Positions 1 through 9,319 of a stretch of 64,000 bases of DNA are shown one piece after another. The notes beneath the pieces were generated by a model that searched no databases, was not told where the DNA came from, and saw nothing but the letters and a program-made list of their open reading frames with translations. A program made the translations under genes and the position numbers. This stretch comes from D2472 sp964275585 (lineage in GTDB: Bacteria > Pseudomonadota > Gammaproteobacteria > Magnimaribacterales > D2472), in NCBI GenBank assembly GCA_964275585.1, contig CAXYCJ010000014.1, positions 25,314 through 89,313 of the forward strand. The letters run 5' to 3'. The number at the start of each line of letters is the position of its first letter. Positions within the stretch are counted from its first letter, which is position 1.

Positions 1-585
1 GATGGAATTAATGAATTTGTAGATTACATACAATCACAAGAATCCCATATAGATTTCTTAATTAACAATGCAGGCGCATCTTGGGGAGAGCCATATGCTG
101 AATATTCTGAATCAGGTTGGGACAAGGTGATGGATATTAATGTAAAAAGTATTTTTTATCTTACGCAGAAATTAACACCAATGTTAAAAGTAAAAGCTAC
201 TTCAGAAGACCCTGCAAGAGTTGTAAACATAGGATCTGTTGATGGGCTGAATGTTCCTGTTATAGAAACTTATGCATATGGAACTTCAAAAGCAGCTGTG
301 CATCATTTAACCAGAGTGCTAGCTAAACGATTGGTTGGAGAGAACATTCTTGTCAATGCAGTGGCACCCGGACCCTATGAGTCAATGATGTTGGGACCGG
401 CTGTAAACCATGATTATTCATTGATAGAGTCTCGTAACCCTAGGAAGAGAACAGGATCACCTGAAGATATTGCTGGTCTTATATTATTTCTATGCTCTAG
501 AGCCGGAGCCTATACCGTTGGAACAATCATTGCATCTGATGGTGGTTTAGTGGGTTGCGCAGGCCATGATTTAAGCGCTCCATGA
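1..585 (+). CDS. SDR family NAD(P)-dependent oxidoreductase (5' truncated by window)
   Basis: The reading frame is open from base 1, so the gene starts before the window and the N-terminal Rossmann glycine motif is missing. Visible are the SDR structural motif NNAG (codons 22-25), a catalytic Ser in NIGSVDG and the YxxxK pair in YGTSK (codons 93-97), followed by the usual PG motif and a C-terminal SDGG segment. Classical SDR enzymes of this kind reduce or oxidise carbonyl/hydroxyl groups in the cytoplasm with NAD(P)H; the substrate cannot be read from sequence. The stop overlaps the start of the next gene (ATGA), implying translational coupling. The family is certain, the function is open. 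Confidence 0.9.
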   Translation, partial: DGINEFVDYIQSQESHIDFLINNAGASWGEPYAEYSESGWDKVMDINVKSIFYLTQKLTPMLKVKATSEDPARVVNIGSVDGLNVPVIETYAYGTSKAAVHHLTRVLAKRLVGENILVNAVAPGPYESMMLGPAVNHDYSLIESRNPRKRTGSPEDIAGLILFLCSRAGAYTVGTIIASDGGLVGCAGHDLSAP

Positions 586-1199
586 CTCTTTACGAAAAAT
601 ATATCTTGCCTAGATTATTAGATTTTTGTTGCGGAATGGAGGGCTTTCAAAACAAAAGATCGCAAGTTGTTCCTTTGGCGTACGGAAGAATTGTTGAAAT
701 CGGAATTGGCTCAGGACTAAATTTTGACCATTATAATTTTAATAAGATTAATGAGGTGATTGGAGTTGATCCAGCAGTCTCTTCAGTAGCTATAGCCAAA
801 TCAAGGGCTTCTAAATTCAACTCTAAAATTTCATTTATTGAATCCAGTGCAGAATCAATAGATTTAAAATCTTTATCTTTTGATTGCGTTGTTATTGGAT
901 ATAGTCTATGCACAATTCCTCACCCCTTAAAAGCTCTAGCAGAAGCTCACAGACTATTAAAACCTAATGGTTCCTTGCTCTTTATGGAGCATGGCCTAGC
1001 TCCTGAAGTTAAAATTCAAAAATGGCAACATCGTTTAACACCAGGATGGAAAAAGATTTGCGGTGGATGTCACTTAAATAGAAACATTGAAGAGTTAATT
1101 CAAAATTCAGGGTTTCAATTCAAGGAGTTAAAAAAGAAATATATTAAAGGTCCTAAAATTGCAGCTTTTCAGTATTATGGTGAAGCACGTAAGAATTAG
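582..1199 (+). CDS. Class I SAM-dependent methyltransferase
   Basis: A 205-residue protein with the SAM-binding motif I VEIGIGSG (residues 38-45), an acidic motif (GVDP) after the second strand and the motif IV/post-motif region around VIGYSLC, typical of the Methyltransf_11/UbiE-like fold. The C-terminal half (GGCHLNRNIEELI) resembles METTL7-like and phospholipid-type methyltransferases, so a small-molecule or lipid substrate is more likely than nucleic acid; this is inference. It starts inside the stop of the upstream SDR gene, suggesting one operon, and converges on the LysR gene with a 4-bp overlap. Confidence 0.85.
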   Translation: MTLYEKYILPRLLDFCCGMEGFQNKRSQVVPLAYGRIVEIGIGSGLNFDHYNFNKINEVIGVDPAVSSVAIAKSRASKFNSKISFIESSAESIDLKSLSFDCVVIGYSLCTIPHPLKALAEAHRLLKPNGSLLFMEHGLAPEVKIQKWQHRLTPGWKKICGGCHLNRNIEELIQNSGFQFKELKKKYIKGPKIAAFQYYGEARKN

Positions 1200-2101
1200 T
1201 TTGTTCCAATTTCTTTAAATGCTTCTGCAATCAGGCCTCTCATCCAAACATGAGAACCATCATTATCATCGCTTCCATGCCAAATTAGATACTGTTCTAA
1301 AGGCGGCGCTTCAAATGGAAGATTAACGTAACTGAGTCCATGTTTTTTTGCAAATGACTCAGCACAAAGTAAAACGAGATCAGTCGATCTGACAATCTCA
1401 GGCGTCACTAAAAAATGTTGGGACCTAAGAGCCATTTCAGGTTGTAGCTGCATTTTTTGCATCTCCATCTCAATCACTGAAGCGCCCCGCCTTCTATTTG
1501 AAATATTTATGTATTTTAATTTCATCATTTCATCTAAATTTAAATCTTCAATTTTTGCTAACGGGTGATTAGCTCTATGGGCAATTACAAAGAGATCAGA
1601 AAATACTTTCATTGATTTTATATCTTTTGAATTGGGTATAAATGGATCAACTGCAAAACTTAATTCATTTGTTGCCAGCGCATGAGGCACATCAGCTCGT
1701 GCAAAGTAAAAACTTTCAATACTGACATGAGGAGCATTTTTTTCAATCTTTTCTAGCAATGAAGCAAGAATCCTACCTTCATTAATATCACCAAGTGAAA
1801 TTCTAAAAGCTCTTTCACTTTTCTCGGGATTAAATTCATCTGGCTGATTCACGCTTTTTTGCATTAACTGTAGAGCATTCTGAATGTCAGCAATAATATT
1901 TTCTGTTTTTTGAGTTGGAATCATTCCACTGCCAGTTCTAACAAACAACTCATCGTCAAACTTTTCTCTTAACCTTGAAAGAGCATTCGAGACAGCTGGC
2001 TGAGTTATACCAACGACTTCTGCAGCTTTTGTTAAACTCCCTTCGGTGTAGATAGAATTCATGATTACAAATAAATTCAAGTCGAAAGAACTAATTTTCA
2101 T
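1196..2101 (-). CDS. LysR-family transcriptional regulator
   Basis: A 301-residue protein with an N-terminal winged helix-turn-helix (residues 1-60; GSLTKAAEVVGITQPAVSNA is the recognition region) and a periplasmic-binding-protein-like effector domain. LysR proteins are tetrameric regulators that usually control a divergently transcribed neighbour. Here the divergent neighbour is an acyl-CoA dehydrogenase 125 bp away, so fatty acid or acyl-CoA catabolism is the likely target (inference). The effector is unknown. Confidence 0.9.
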   Translation of the reverse strand: MKISSFDLNLFVIMNSIYTEGSLTKAAEVVGITQPAVSNALSRLREKFDDELFVRTGSGMIPTQKTENIIADIQNALQLMQKSVNQPDEFNPEKSERAFRISLGDINEGRILASLLEKIEKNAPHVSIESFYFARADVPHALATNELSFAVDPFIPNSKDIKSMKVFSDLFVIAHRANHPLAKIEDLNLDEMMKLKYINISNRRRGASVIEMEMQKMQLQPEMALRSQHFLVTPEIVRSTDLVLLCAESFAKKHGLSYVNLPFEAPPLEQYLIWHGSDDNDGSHVWMRGLIAEAFKEIGTN

Positions 2102-2188
2102 TTTTTTAATATCCTATAGATTTGATTAAGTTGAACAGCTATCATACAAAGACTATTTTAGACTGAATATATAACATTCACAAAACTT

Positions 2189-2205
2189 ATACTAGCAGAT
2201 AGTAT
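2189..2205. promoter_or_regulatory. Candidate LysR operator (ATACT-N7-AGTAT)
   Basis: A 17-bp interrupted palindrome ATACT-AGCAGAT-AGTAT lies between the LysR gene and the divergent acyl-CoA dehydrogenase, about 20 bp before that gene's start codon. It contains the T-N11-A core typical of LysR sites. The assignment rests on shape and position only. Confidence 0.35.
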
Positions 2206-2226
2206 CTAGTAATAACAGGAGGCCAG

Positions 2227-3441
2227 ATGAAAGAACTCAAGCCAGAAACCCAAGCATTTTTAGATAGAGTATCCAATTTTATTGATGCTGAGATTAGACC
2301 AAACGAAGCTTTATATCAGCAACAAATGGAAGAGGGTGGGCGATGGTGTGTTCCACCAATTATGGAGGAGATGAAAGCAAAAGCTAAGGCTGAGGGATTA
2401 TGGAATTTCTTCTTGCCTGGATATGAGGGCGACTTTGGAACTGGGCTTTCAAATTTTGAATACGCACATCTTGCCGAAAAAATGGGTGCTGTTGGACTTT
2501 CCTCAGAGGTATTTAATTGCTCAGCCCCTGATACTGGCAACATGGAAGTCTTGGAAAGATATGGTACCGAAGAGCAAAAAGAAGAATGGCTCAAACCATT
2601 GCTTGCCGGTGAAATAAGATCTGCTTTTGGTATGACGGAACCAGGCGTTGCTTCCTCTGATGCAACCAACATGGCAGCAACAGCAGTTTTAGATGGTGAT
2701 GAGTATGTGATCAATGGAGAAAAATGGTGGACTTCTGGAGCAGGCGATCCAAGATGCAAGGTTATTATCTTTATGTGCGTTACAGATCAAGATCCAGACT
2801 CCCCAAGGCACAAAAGACATTCACAAATTCTTGTGCCAACAGATGCAGAAGGAATTGAAACTCGAAAAATGATGGAAGTTTTTGGTTGGGATGATGCTCC
2901 TCATGGTCATGCCCATCTTAAGTTTACTAATGTGCGTGTTCCAAAGAGCAATATGATTCTTGGCGAAGGCAGGGGTTTTGAAATTGCTCAGGGTCGTCTT
3001 GGGCCTGGAAGAATTCATCATTGTATGAGAGCGGTTGGCTTGGGCGAAAGAGCTTTACAGATGATGTGTGAAAGATCTCAAAGCAGGGTGGCTTTTGGTA
3101 AACCTCTTTCTCAGTTAGGCGGCAACATGGATATCATTGCAAATTCAAGAATTGAATTAAATATGGCAAGGCTTTTAACACTTCAAGCAGCTCATATGAT
3201 GGATACTGTAGGCAATAAAGTTGCTGCAAGTGAAATTGCTCAGATTAAAGTTATCGTACCAAATATTGTTTGTGATGTTATAGACAGGGCAATTCAGATG
3301 CATGGTGGAGCAGGTGTCTCGCAGGTATTCCCATTAGCAAGATTCTACGCTGGCATGAGAACACTGAGATTGGCTGATGGGCCAGATGAAGTTCACAGAA
3401 GAGCAGTTGCTAGACACGAGCTTGGAAAATATCCTAGCTAG
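2227..3441 (+). CDS. Acyl-CoA dehydrogenase (ACAD10/11-like)
   Basis: A 404-residue FAD enzyme with N-terminal helical domain, the FAD-binding FGMTEPGVASSD segment (around residue 135), the middle beta domain and the C-terminal helical domain. The motif ADGPDEVH near residues 383-390 carries the probable catalytic Glu (E388), in the form found in the ACAD10/11 branch rather than the short-chain YxGTxxI form. It catalyses the first, alpha-beta dehydrogenation step of acyl-CoA oxidation and passes electrons to ETF. A good Shine-Dalgarno (AGGAGG) precedes the ATG. The stop codon shares one base with the GTG start of exonuclease I downstream. Confidence 0.92.
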   Translation: MKELKPETQAFLDRVSNFIDAEIRPNEALYQQQMEEGGRWCVPPIMEEMKAKAKAEGLWNFFLPGYEGDFGTGLSNFEYAHLAEKMGAVGLSSEVFNCSAPDTGNMEVLERYGTEEQKEEWLKPLLAGEIRSAFGMTEPGVASSDATNMAATAVLDGDEYVINGEKWWTSGAGDPRCKVIIFMCVTDQDPDSPRHKRHSQILVPTDAEGIETRKMMEVFGWDDAPHGHAHLKFTNVRVPKSNMILGEGRGFEIAQGRLGPGRIHHCMRAVGLGERALQMMCERSQSRVAFGKPLSQLGGNMDIIANSRIELNMARLLTLQAAHMMDTVGNKVAASEIAQIKVIVPNIVCDVIDRAIQMHGGAGVSQVFPLARFYAGMRTLRLADGPDEVHRRAVARHELGKYPS

Positions 3442-4847
3442 TGGCAGTTAGTTCTAACTTAATTTTTTATGATACTGAAACCACAGGGCTGTTAAAAGAC
3501 TTCTCTCAGATTCTTCAATGCGGTTCAATTCAAACAAACCGTAACTTAGAAGTATTAAATGAACAAAATCTAGGGTGTGCTCCTTTGCCTTGGGCTATTC
3601 CTCATCCGATGGCAATGGTCACCAACAAGAAAACAAATCTTTTCCATTCTAATGTTTCTCATTATGAATTAATGCGAGATCTTAATAGGCAGTGGCGTCA
3701 ATGGACTATTGATCAACCAGCCGTTTTTATTACCTTTAATGGCATGGCTTATGACGAAGAGTTAGTCCGCAGACAGTTCTATTGGAATCTCTTTGAGTCT
3801 TATTTAACAAACACCAACGGAAACGGGAGACTGGATATCTTGCTCATGATGAACAATATTGCAGCGTTTTCATCAGATGTTTTAAATATCCCATTATTTA
3901 ATGGCGGCCCAGGAGTTAGCTTAAAACAAGCAGATATCGCAGAGGCCAATGGCATCGAAATTGGAGATGCTCATGATGCTATTGCAGACTGCAAGTTGAT
4001 GATTGGTTTGTTAGAAAAGATCAATGCTACAAAACCTGAATTAATTGATTTCTTTTTAAGTATCTCTACGAAATCTGGTGTGCAAGCAGCTGTTCAGCAG
4101 CCTGGTTTTCTAGCCTTGGGAGAGGTTTTTAGACGCGAAATTTTTAAATACCCAGTTGTTCCATGTGGCAGCAAAGCACCGAATGATTTAATGTTTTTTG
4201 ATTTAAGTTTTGATCCAGATGAAATATTTGAAATGGATACCCAAGAAATATACTCATTAGTTCAAAAACCAGGTAAATCAGGACCTTTTAAAAAGTACGG
4301 AATTAATAAAACCATTCCTATTTGTCCAAGCAGCATGATAGATAATAAAGATATTTTTGATATGGATTTTGCTATCTTAGAGAAGAGAGCAGAGCAAGTA
4401 AGAGAAAACACAGAATTTCAAACTCTTGTTAGCCAAGCGATGGCAGATAAGATTGATAATTGGAATAATGAGTATGATCACATAGAACAAATGATCTATG
4501 CAGGAGGCTTTCCATCAAAGCAGGACAAAGAGCTTATGGCTGCTTTTCATAGAATTGATTCAGCCGAAGAGCGAATTAAGATTTGTAGAAATATCACAGA
4601 TGAGCGACATAGATTGTTTGCAGAGAGACTTATATGTCAGTTTTATCCTCAAAAGGCTCCCGAAGATATGACAGGTCGATTTCAATCTCTTATTAACCAA
4701 CGCTTGAATGAAGAGGGCCCATGGGGATCTATGGACAAAGTTATGGCCGAATTAGAAAAACTTTTAGATCAAGACAATTCAGAAGAAACTCAAAATATCC
4801 TCCAAGAAACGAAAGAGTTTTTAATCCAGCGCGCTAATTCTCTATAG
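3441..4847 (+). CDS. sbcB: Exodeoxyribonuclease I
   Basis: 468 residues, similar in length to E. coli ExoI. The DEDDh exonuclease residues are visible: D11 and E13 in YDTETTG, D105 in FNGMAYDEE, H178 and D183 in DAHDAIAD. The SH3-like and C-terminal helical domains follow, with an INKTIPIC segment that matches the E. coli VHINKCPVL region. ExoI degrades ssDNA 3' to 5' in recombination and mismatch repair. The start is GTG, touching the stop of the acyl-CoA dehydrogenase gene; no separate promoter is apparent. Confidence 0.93.
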   Translation: MAVSSNLIFYDTETTGLLKDFSQILQCGSIQTNRNLEVLNEQNLGCAPLPWAIPHPMAMVTNKKTNLFHSNVSHYELMRDLNRQWRQWTIDQPAVFITFNGMAYDEELVRRQFYWNLFESYLTNTNGNGRLDILLMMNNIAAFSSDVLNIPLFNGGPGVSLKQADIAEANGIEIGDAHDAIADCKLMIGLLEKINATKPELIDFFLSISTKSGVQAAVQQPGFLALGEVFRREIFKYPVVPCGSKAPNDLMFFDLSFDPDEIFEMDTQEIYSLVQKPGKSGPFKKYGINKTIPICPSSMIDNKDIFDMDFAILEKRAEQVRENTEFQTLVSQAMADKIDNWNNEYDHIEQMIYAGGFPSKQDKELMAAFHRIDSAEERIKICRNITDERHRLFAERLICQFYPQKAPEDMTGRFQSLINQRLNEEGPWGSMDKVMAELEKLLDQDNSEETQNILQETKEFLIQRANSL

Positions 4848-4882
4848 ACAATACAAACTACTTTAGAGGACCTCAAGTTAAC

Positions 4883-4911
4883 TTATCTTATTATTATTGT
4901 GGCTGTATAAT
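4883..4911 (+). promoter_or_regulatory. Sigma70-type promoter for tRNA-Val(GAC)
   Basis: A perfect -10 box TATAAT (4906-4911) with a weak -35 TTATCT (4883-4888) at 17-bp spacing ends 15 bp before the mature tRNA-Val 5' end. It probably also drives the serine hydrolase gene behind the tRNA. Confidence 0.6.
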
Positions 4912-4926
4912 ACTCAAGCATTTTAT

Positions 4927-5005
4927 AGACCCGTAGCTCAGTCTTGGTTAGAGCGCCGCATTGACATTGCGGAGGTCGATGGTTCGAGTCCATTCGGGTC
5001 TACCA
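4927..5005 (+). tRNA. tRNA-Val (anticodon GAC)
   Basis: The cloverleaf folds by eye: acceptor AGACCCG/CGGGTCT, D stem GCTC/GAGC, anticodon stem CCGCA/TGCGG around loop TTGACAT, T stem with TTCGAGT loop, discriminator A and an encoded CCA. The anticodon GAC reads GUC/GUU valine codons. The serine hydrolase start codon follows 21 nt after the CCA. Confidence 0.95.
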
Positions 5006-5026
5006 ATTTTTTATCCTGGAGGGATA

Positions 5027-6220
5027 ATGAAAATTTTTACATACCTCACCTTATTTTTATTTTCTATTTTTTCTTTAGATGCTGATGCCTATAAAACTCC
5101 AATTAACAAATGGATAGAGTCATCACCCGAGTCACTGGGGATCAAATCCAAAAAAGTTAATTCTTTGTTTACCCAAGCATTTGAAGATGATGCAACACAA
5201 GCAGTGGTGCTAATTAAGGATGGGCATTTAATTGCAGAACAGTATGCTGAAGGGTTTAATGCCAAATCGTTTGGCACTTCATGGTCTATGGCTAAGAGCT
5301 ATTATGCAGCTTTAATTGGAATTTCAATTGATAAAGGTGAGATTAACAGCTTGGATGATCCAGTGTCGATGTATATAGATCATTTTGATGATGAGAGATC
5401 TAAAATTACCATTCGACAGATATTAAATATGACTAGTGGATTAGAGTTTCCAGAAGATGAACATGAACGGATGTTTTTACAGCCTGACCAGCTTGCTTAT
5501 GCGAAATCAATAAAAAAAGAAAAAGAGCCAAATCTCCGCTTTGAATATAATAATGTTAATTCTATGTTGCTCGGAGATATTTTATTTTCTGTAACAGGAA
5601 TAAAAGCTGACATTCTCTTATATAAAAGAATTCTTAACCCAATAGGCATCAATCAAAGTACTTTATGGAAGGATGAGTCAGGTAATGTCTTGAGCTATTG
5701 TTGTATTGATATGTCTGCAAGAGACTATTCACGTTTTGGTTTATTATTTGCTAACGATGGAAAATGGGGTGATAAGCAAATCATCAGCAAAGAATATATA
5801 GATGAGACATTCACAACGGTATGGGATTTTAAGAAATATGGTCAGCCTGGAGGAGGTTATAGCCTTCATTGGTGGATGAGCAAAGATGACGAAGAAGGAC
5901 AGATCTTTAATGCTAGCGGTAAATTTGGACAATATACTTTTGTTGATAGAAAAAATGGCATAGTGTTTACCCGCATTACTAAATACCACCCAACAGCAGG
6001 CTCACAACAAAAATGGGGAGAATATAAATGGTTAAGAGAAATACCTTCTATAGAGACAACAGTGAAAGTTTGGAGGTTCCTCGAAGATGAGGGACTAATG
6101 AATCTAAAGGATGGGTCTATTCAAGTGCCAATTACTCGAATGGATGGAGAGCAAAAGGAATTTAGAGAAAACTTTTTTTCAATCGTAGATTTAATTGCCG
6201 ATTTGTCCCGAGAAGATTAA
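5027..6220 (+). CDS. Serine hydrolase, class C beta-lactamase/esterase family, exported
   Basis: A 397-residue protein with a signal peptide (MKIFTYLTLFLFSIFSLDADA). The family SxxK motif is S87-M-A-K90 and the second motif is Y174-N-N176. Such proteins are periplasmic esterases, peptidases or beta-lactamase relatives; the true substrate is unknown. The start at 5027 was chosen because it has a strong GGAGG site 4 nt upstream and gives a signal peptide, while the longer open frame runs into the tRNA-Val gene. Only 21 nt separate it from the tRNA, with no terminator, so a tRNA-mRNA transcript is likely. It is convergent with the next gene with 1 bp between them. Confidence 0.88.
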   Translation: MKIFTYLTLFLFSIFSLDADAYKTPINKWIESSPESLGIKSKKVNSLFTQAFEDDATQAVVLIKDGHLIAEQYAEGFNAKSFGTSWSMAKSYYAALIGISIDKGEINSLDDPVSMYIDHFDDERSKITIRQILNMTSGLEFPEDEHERMFLQPDQLAYAKSIKKEKEPNLRFEYNNVNSMLLGDILFSVTGIKADILLYKRILNPIGINQSTLWKDESGNVLSYCCIDMSARDYSRFGLLFANDGKWGDKQIISKEYIDETFTTVWDFKKYGQPGGGYSLHWWMSKDDEEGQIFNASGKFGQYTFVDRKNGIVFTRITKYHPTAGSQQKWGEYKWLREIPSIETTVKVWRFLEDEGLMNLKDGSIQVPITRMDGEQKEFRENFFSIVDLIADLSRED

Positions 6221-6221
6221 T

Positions 6222-7988
6222 TTAAGTCCAAACAAATAAAATCATTGGGATAGAAATTACAACAATCACAAATTCTAGGGGTAAACCTAGTCGCCAGTAA
6301 TCCCCAAATTTATAGTTGCCTGGCGCCATTACCAAGGTATTACATTGATGTCCGATGGGAGATAGAAAAGCGCAACTTGCTCCAACTGCAACAGCCATTA
6401 AAAACGGCTCTACTGGTTGGCCAACTTGAAGCGCTAAGTTTGCTGCTATTGGTGCCATGATTACCGCAGTTGCAGCATTATTGATTATGTCTGAAACAAA
6501 CATAGTAATCACAAGAATGACCAATATCAGCCATGGAAGAGCCATTCCCTCGGTTGTTGAAGATATGAAATTTGCAATATTTACTGAAATACCTGATGTT
6601 TCCAAGGCTTGACCCACGGGAATCATTGCTGCAAGCATTACCACAACTGGCCATTCAATATTTCGATATAAATTTCCATTCAAAACTTTTATTGAAATAA
6701 AAGCAATTACGCATAATAAAAATGCAACAACGATATTCATGATATTGAATGCAGTTAATCCAATTGCGATACCAAAAAAAATTAAACTTTTAAGCAATCG
6801 ACTTCTACTTGGGATGGTTTGTAACTCTCTTTCCATTAATGGCATTAAGCCTAAATGCTTAATTCGTTCTTTTACACCTTCATCATCAATTGTACGAACT
6901 CCTAACAGCAAGACATCCCCAACCCTAAATGCTTCTCGAGCTAGCCTTGTTCTAAATTTTGCTCCCTGTCTCCACAAGCCAAGCAATGCTAAGTCTTCTG
7001 AAGCTAATCTTTTTAAGAATTCATGCTTTCTTCCCACTAATCTTGATCCAGCAGTAACCATGACCTCAATTTCTGCTAGGTCTGATTCTTGAATAGTATT
7101 TAGATTTTCTGCAATCTCAAATCCTAACGTTTCTTGGATAGATGAAATGTCGTCAGGAGAGGTTTTTATCACCAAAATTTGTCCAGGTTGGATTTTTGTT
7201 GCCATGGACACCCTTGATACTGCACCTGTTTCATTAACAATCCCTAGGACTTCTGTTTCTGGACCAGAAATTTTCTTAATTTCAGAGAGCCTTAAACCAA
7301 TGGCTGTACTATCATCCTTTACAGTTACTTCAAACAAATAATTTTTTAGATCAATTAGACGAGTTGTGTCTGCCGAACTTTCTCTAACTTTTACAAGTCG
7401 ATAGCCTACAAGTGAAATAAATAAGATACCTAAAATACTTACAGCCAAGCCAACCAACGAGTAATCAAAAAAATTAAAACTTACGCCAGTATATTCTTGC
7501 CTGTACTGAGCAATAATAATATTAGGGGGCGTCCCAATGACTGTATTCATTCCGCCCAAGATACTAGCAAAGGCAAGAGGCATCAGAAACTTAGATGGGT
7601 TCCATTCCATTTTTTGACAGACTGATAAAGTAATAGGAAGCAATAAAGCCATGGCCCCAATGTTGTTCATGAATGAGGACAAGAAGGCTGCCACAATCAT
7701 GATCATCACAAGATACTGATTTTCACCAAGAGTTAGCCTAGAAATTAAATTGCCCGCCAAGCTCACCATACCGGCTTCTTGAAGACCTTTACTTATTAAT
7801 AAAACAAGAGCCACTGTTACAACTGCAGGATGCCCAAAGCCTGAAAATGCATCATCTGCAGGAACTATTCCAAGCAAGACCAATGCAGCAAGACATATTA
7901 AGGTAACAGCGTCATAACGCCATTTACCCCAAATTAGAAGACCCATTAGGATTACTAATGCCGTCGTTAGAATAACTTGATCAGTCAT
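6222..7988 (-). CDS. SLC13/DASS-type permease with two TrkA-C (RCK_C) domains
   Basis: 588 residues: about five N-terminal membrane segments with the conserved SFMNNIGAMALLLP and GTPPN motifs, then a cytoplasmic insert with two TrkA-C-like domains (roughly residues 210-380), then a second membrane half with the NNAATAV motif. This layout is that of the SLC13/ArsB superfamily carriers with regulatory RCK_C inserts, often annotated as sulfate or dicarboxylate transporters in marine bacteria. The ion cannot be told from sequence. The inner membrane is the expected location. Confidence 0.88.
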   Translation of the reverse strand: MTDQVILTTALVILMGLLIWGKWRYDAVTLICLAALVLLGIVPADDAFSGFGHPAVVTVALVLLISKGLQEAGMVSLAGNLISRLTLGENQYLVMIMIVAAFLSSFMNNIGAMALLLPITLSVCQKMEWNPSKFLMPLAFASILGGMNTVIGTPPNIIIAQYRQEYTGVSFNFFDYSLVGLAVSILGILFISLVGYRLVKVRESSADTTRLIDLKNYLFEVTVKDDSTAIGLRLSEIKKISGPETEVLGIVNETGAVSRVSMATKIQPGQILVIKTSPDDISSIQETLGFEIAENLNTIQESDLAEIEVMVTAGSRLVGRKHEFLKRLASEDLALLGLWRQGAKFRTRLAREAFRVGDVLLLGVRTIDDEGVKERIKHLGLMPLMERELQTIPSRSRLLKSLIFFGIAIGLTAFNIMNIVVAFLLCVIAFISIKVLNGNLYRNIEWPVVVMLAAMIPVGQALETSGISVNIANFISSTTEGMALPWLILVILVITMFVSDIINNAATAVIMAPIAANLALQVGQPVEPFLMAVAVGASCAFLSPIGHQCNTLVMAPGNYKFGDYWRLGLPLEFVIVVISIPMILFVWT

Positions 7989-8044
7989 GACAGCTCTTTA
8001 CCCCAATTACATTCATTTAATAGCTAATAGATGGCGGTCTTTTT

Positions 8045-9211
8045 CTAATCATCACCTTGATCTGGAGCAGCAATATTAGAAATATTTTTTGAAGCAAGAC
8101 CATCAGTAGAATACTTCGCCGGATCAATTGATTCTGTATTTTCCATATAAATAGATGTGGACGGATATGCAAATTCAGATCCATTGGCCCTAACTATTTT
8201 AATTATTTCAAAAATAAGGTCTTGTTTTATTTTTGAAAAATCAGTTAATCCAACAGGCTTTGCGTAGCACAGCACCTTAATGTCTATAGAGCTTGCCGCT
8301 AATTCTGCAGTTCTTGCAAAAGATTCTTGATCAGGATGCACCACTAACTGATCTGAATTAGCAAGATACTCTGTAATGCTTTCACAAATCTGAGCTAATT
8401 CTTTTTGTGTAGTTGTATAGATTAAATTTATAGTCCAATAGATTCTTCTATATTCCATCTTTCCATGATTAATGACTTTTACATCAGAAAGATCTTTATT
8501 CGGAACCAACATAGGAGCAGTATCAAACATTCTGACCACGGTTGATCTAAAGCCAATGTCTTCTACCATGCCATGCAATTCACCCGGCACTTCAATTCGA
8601 TCTCCGGGTTGAAATCTATTCTCTCCAATTATCAATATCCCAGAAATTAGATTTTTAAATAAATCTTGGGCACCTAATGCTATAGCAACAGAAAAGAGGC
8701 CCAACCCGGCAATCAAAGGGCCAATTTGAATTCCAAATATATCAAAAATAACTCCAGCACCAATTACCCAAATAATCATTCTCGCTGAACGCTCCAGCCA
8801 CATTGTCATTGATTTAGTAAGAATAGCTGTTGAAGTAAATGCTTGAAAAATTGGAGTAATGCTGTTTGCAAGGGTGCTAAAAATAGTAAAAGCAATCAAG
8901 GCCTTAATTAAATTAGTTGCAAACAAGTCAGCCATACCTGAAAGAGGTAAATATACAACGATCAAATAGAGAGCTATGGTTAGTGGTATTAATCCTAAAG
9001 GTTTTTTTAACGCTTCAAGTAACACATCATCTATTTCAGACTCGGTATTGGCTGTTAAGCTCTCTACCCATCTTATTACTCTATTAGTGAATAGTGCCCT
9101 AGTGATTGCTCCAGCTATAAAAATAAGCATTGAAATAATGATTTCGGTAAGACCAATACCTAGAAATCCTTCATTCCAAACATTTGTAATAATTTGTATT
9201 AATCCATCCAT
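8045..9211 (-). CDS. MscS-family mechanosensitive channel
   Basis: 388 residues with four or five N-terminal membrane helices, then the MscS pore helix region (GLGLFSVAIALGAQDLFKNL) and the beta domain with the PGDRIEV signature near residue 210, followed by a cytoplasmic alpha/beta domain and a short acidic tail. MscS channels open under hypo-osmotic membrane tension to release solutes. It lies 56 bp downstream of the SLC13 permease start on the same strand and divergent from a voltage-gated type cation channel. Confidence 0.9.
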   Translation of the reverse strand: MDGLIQIITNVWNEGFLGIGLTEIIISMLIFIAGAITRALFTNRVIRWVESLTANTESEIDDVLLEALKKPLGLIPLTIALYLIVVYLPLSGMADLFATNLIKALIAFTIFSTLANSITPIFQAFTSTAILTKSMTMWLERSARMIIWVIGAGVIFDIFGIQIGPLIAGLGLFSVAIALGAQDLFKNLISGILIIGENRFQPGDRIEVPGELHGMVEDIGFRSTVVRMFDTAPMLVPNKDLSDVKVINHGKMEYRRIYWTINLIYTTTQKELAQICESITEYLANSDQLVVHPDQESFARTAELAASSIDIKVLCYAKPVGLTDFSKIKQDLIFEIIKIVRANGSEFAYPSTSIYMENTESIDPAKYSTDGLASKNISNIAAPDQGDD

Positions 9212-9319
9212 AATATCTTCTATATTTTTAAGTCATTGTATTATAGAACAAACTGATTTAATTGACTGATTGAGCTATTTGGTTGTAAATAAAACACTTA
9301 TCTTTATCATTACAAGCAT

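Noticed and set aside
4961..5026. Earlier start for the serine hydrolase inside tRNA-Val
   Set aside because: It would translate tRNA sequence; the internal ATG at 5027 has a signal peptide and ribosome site.
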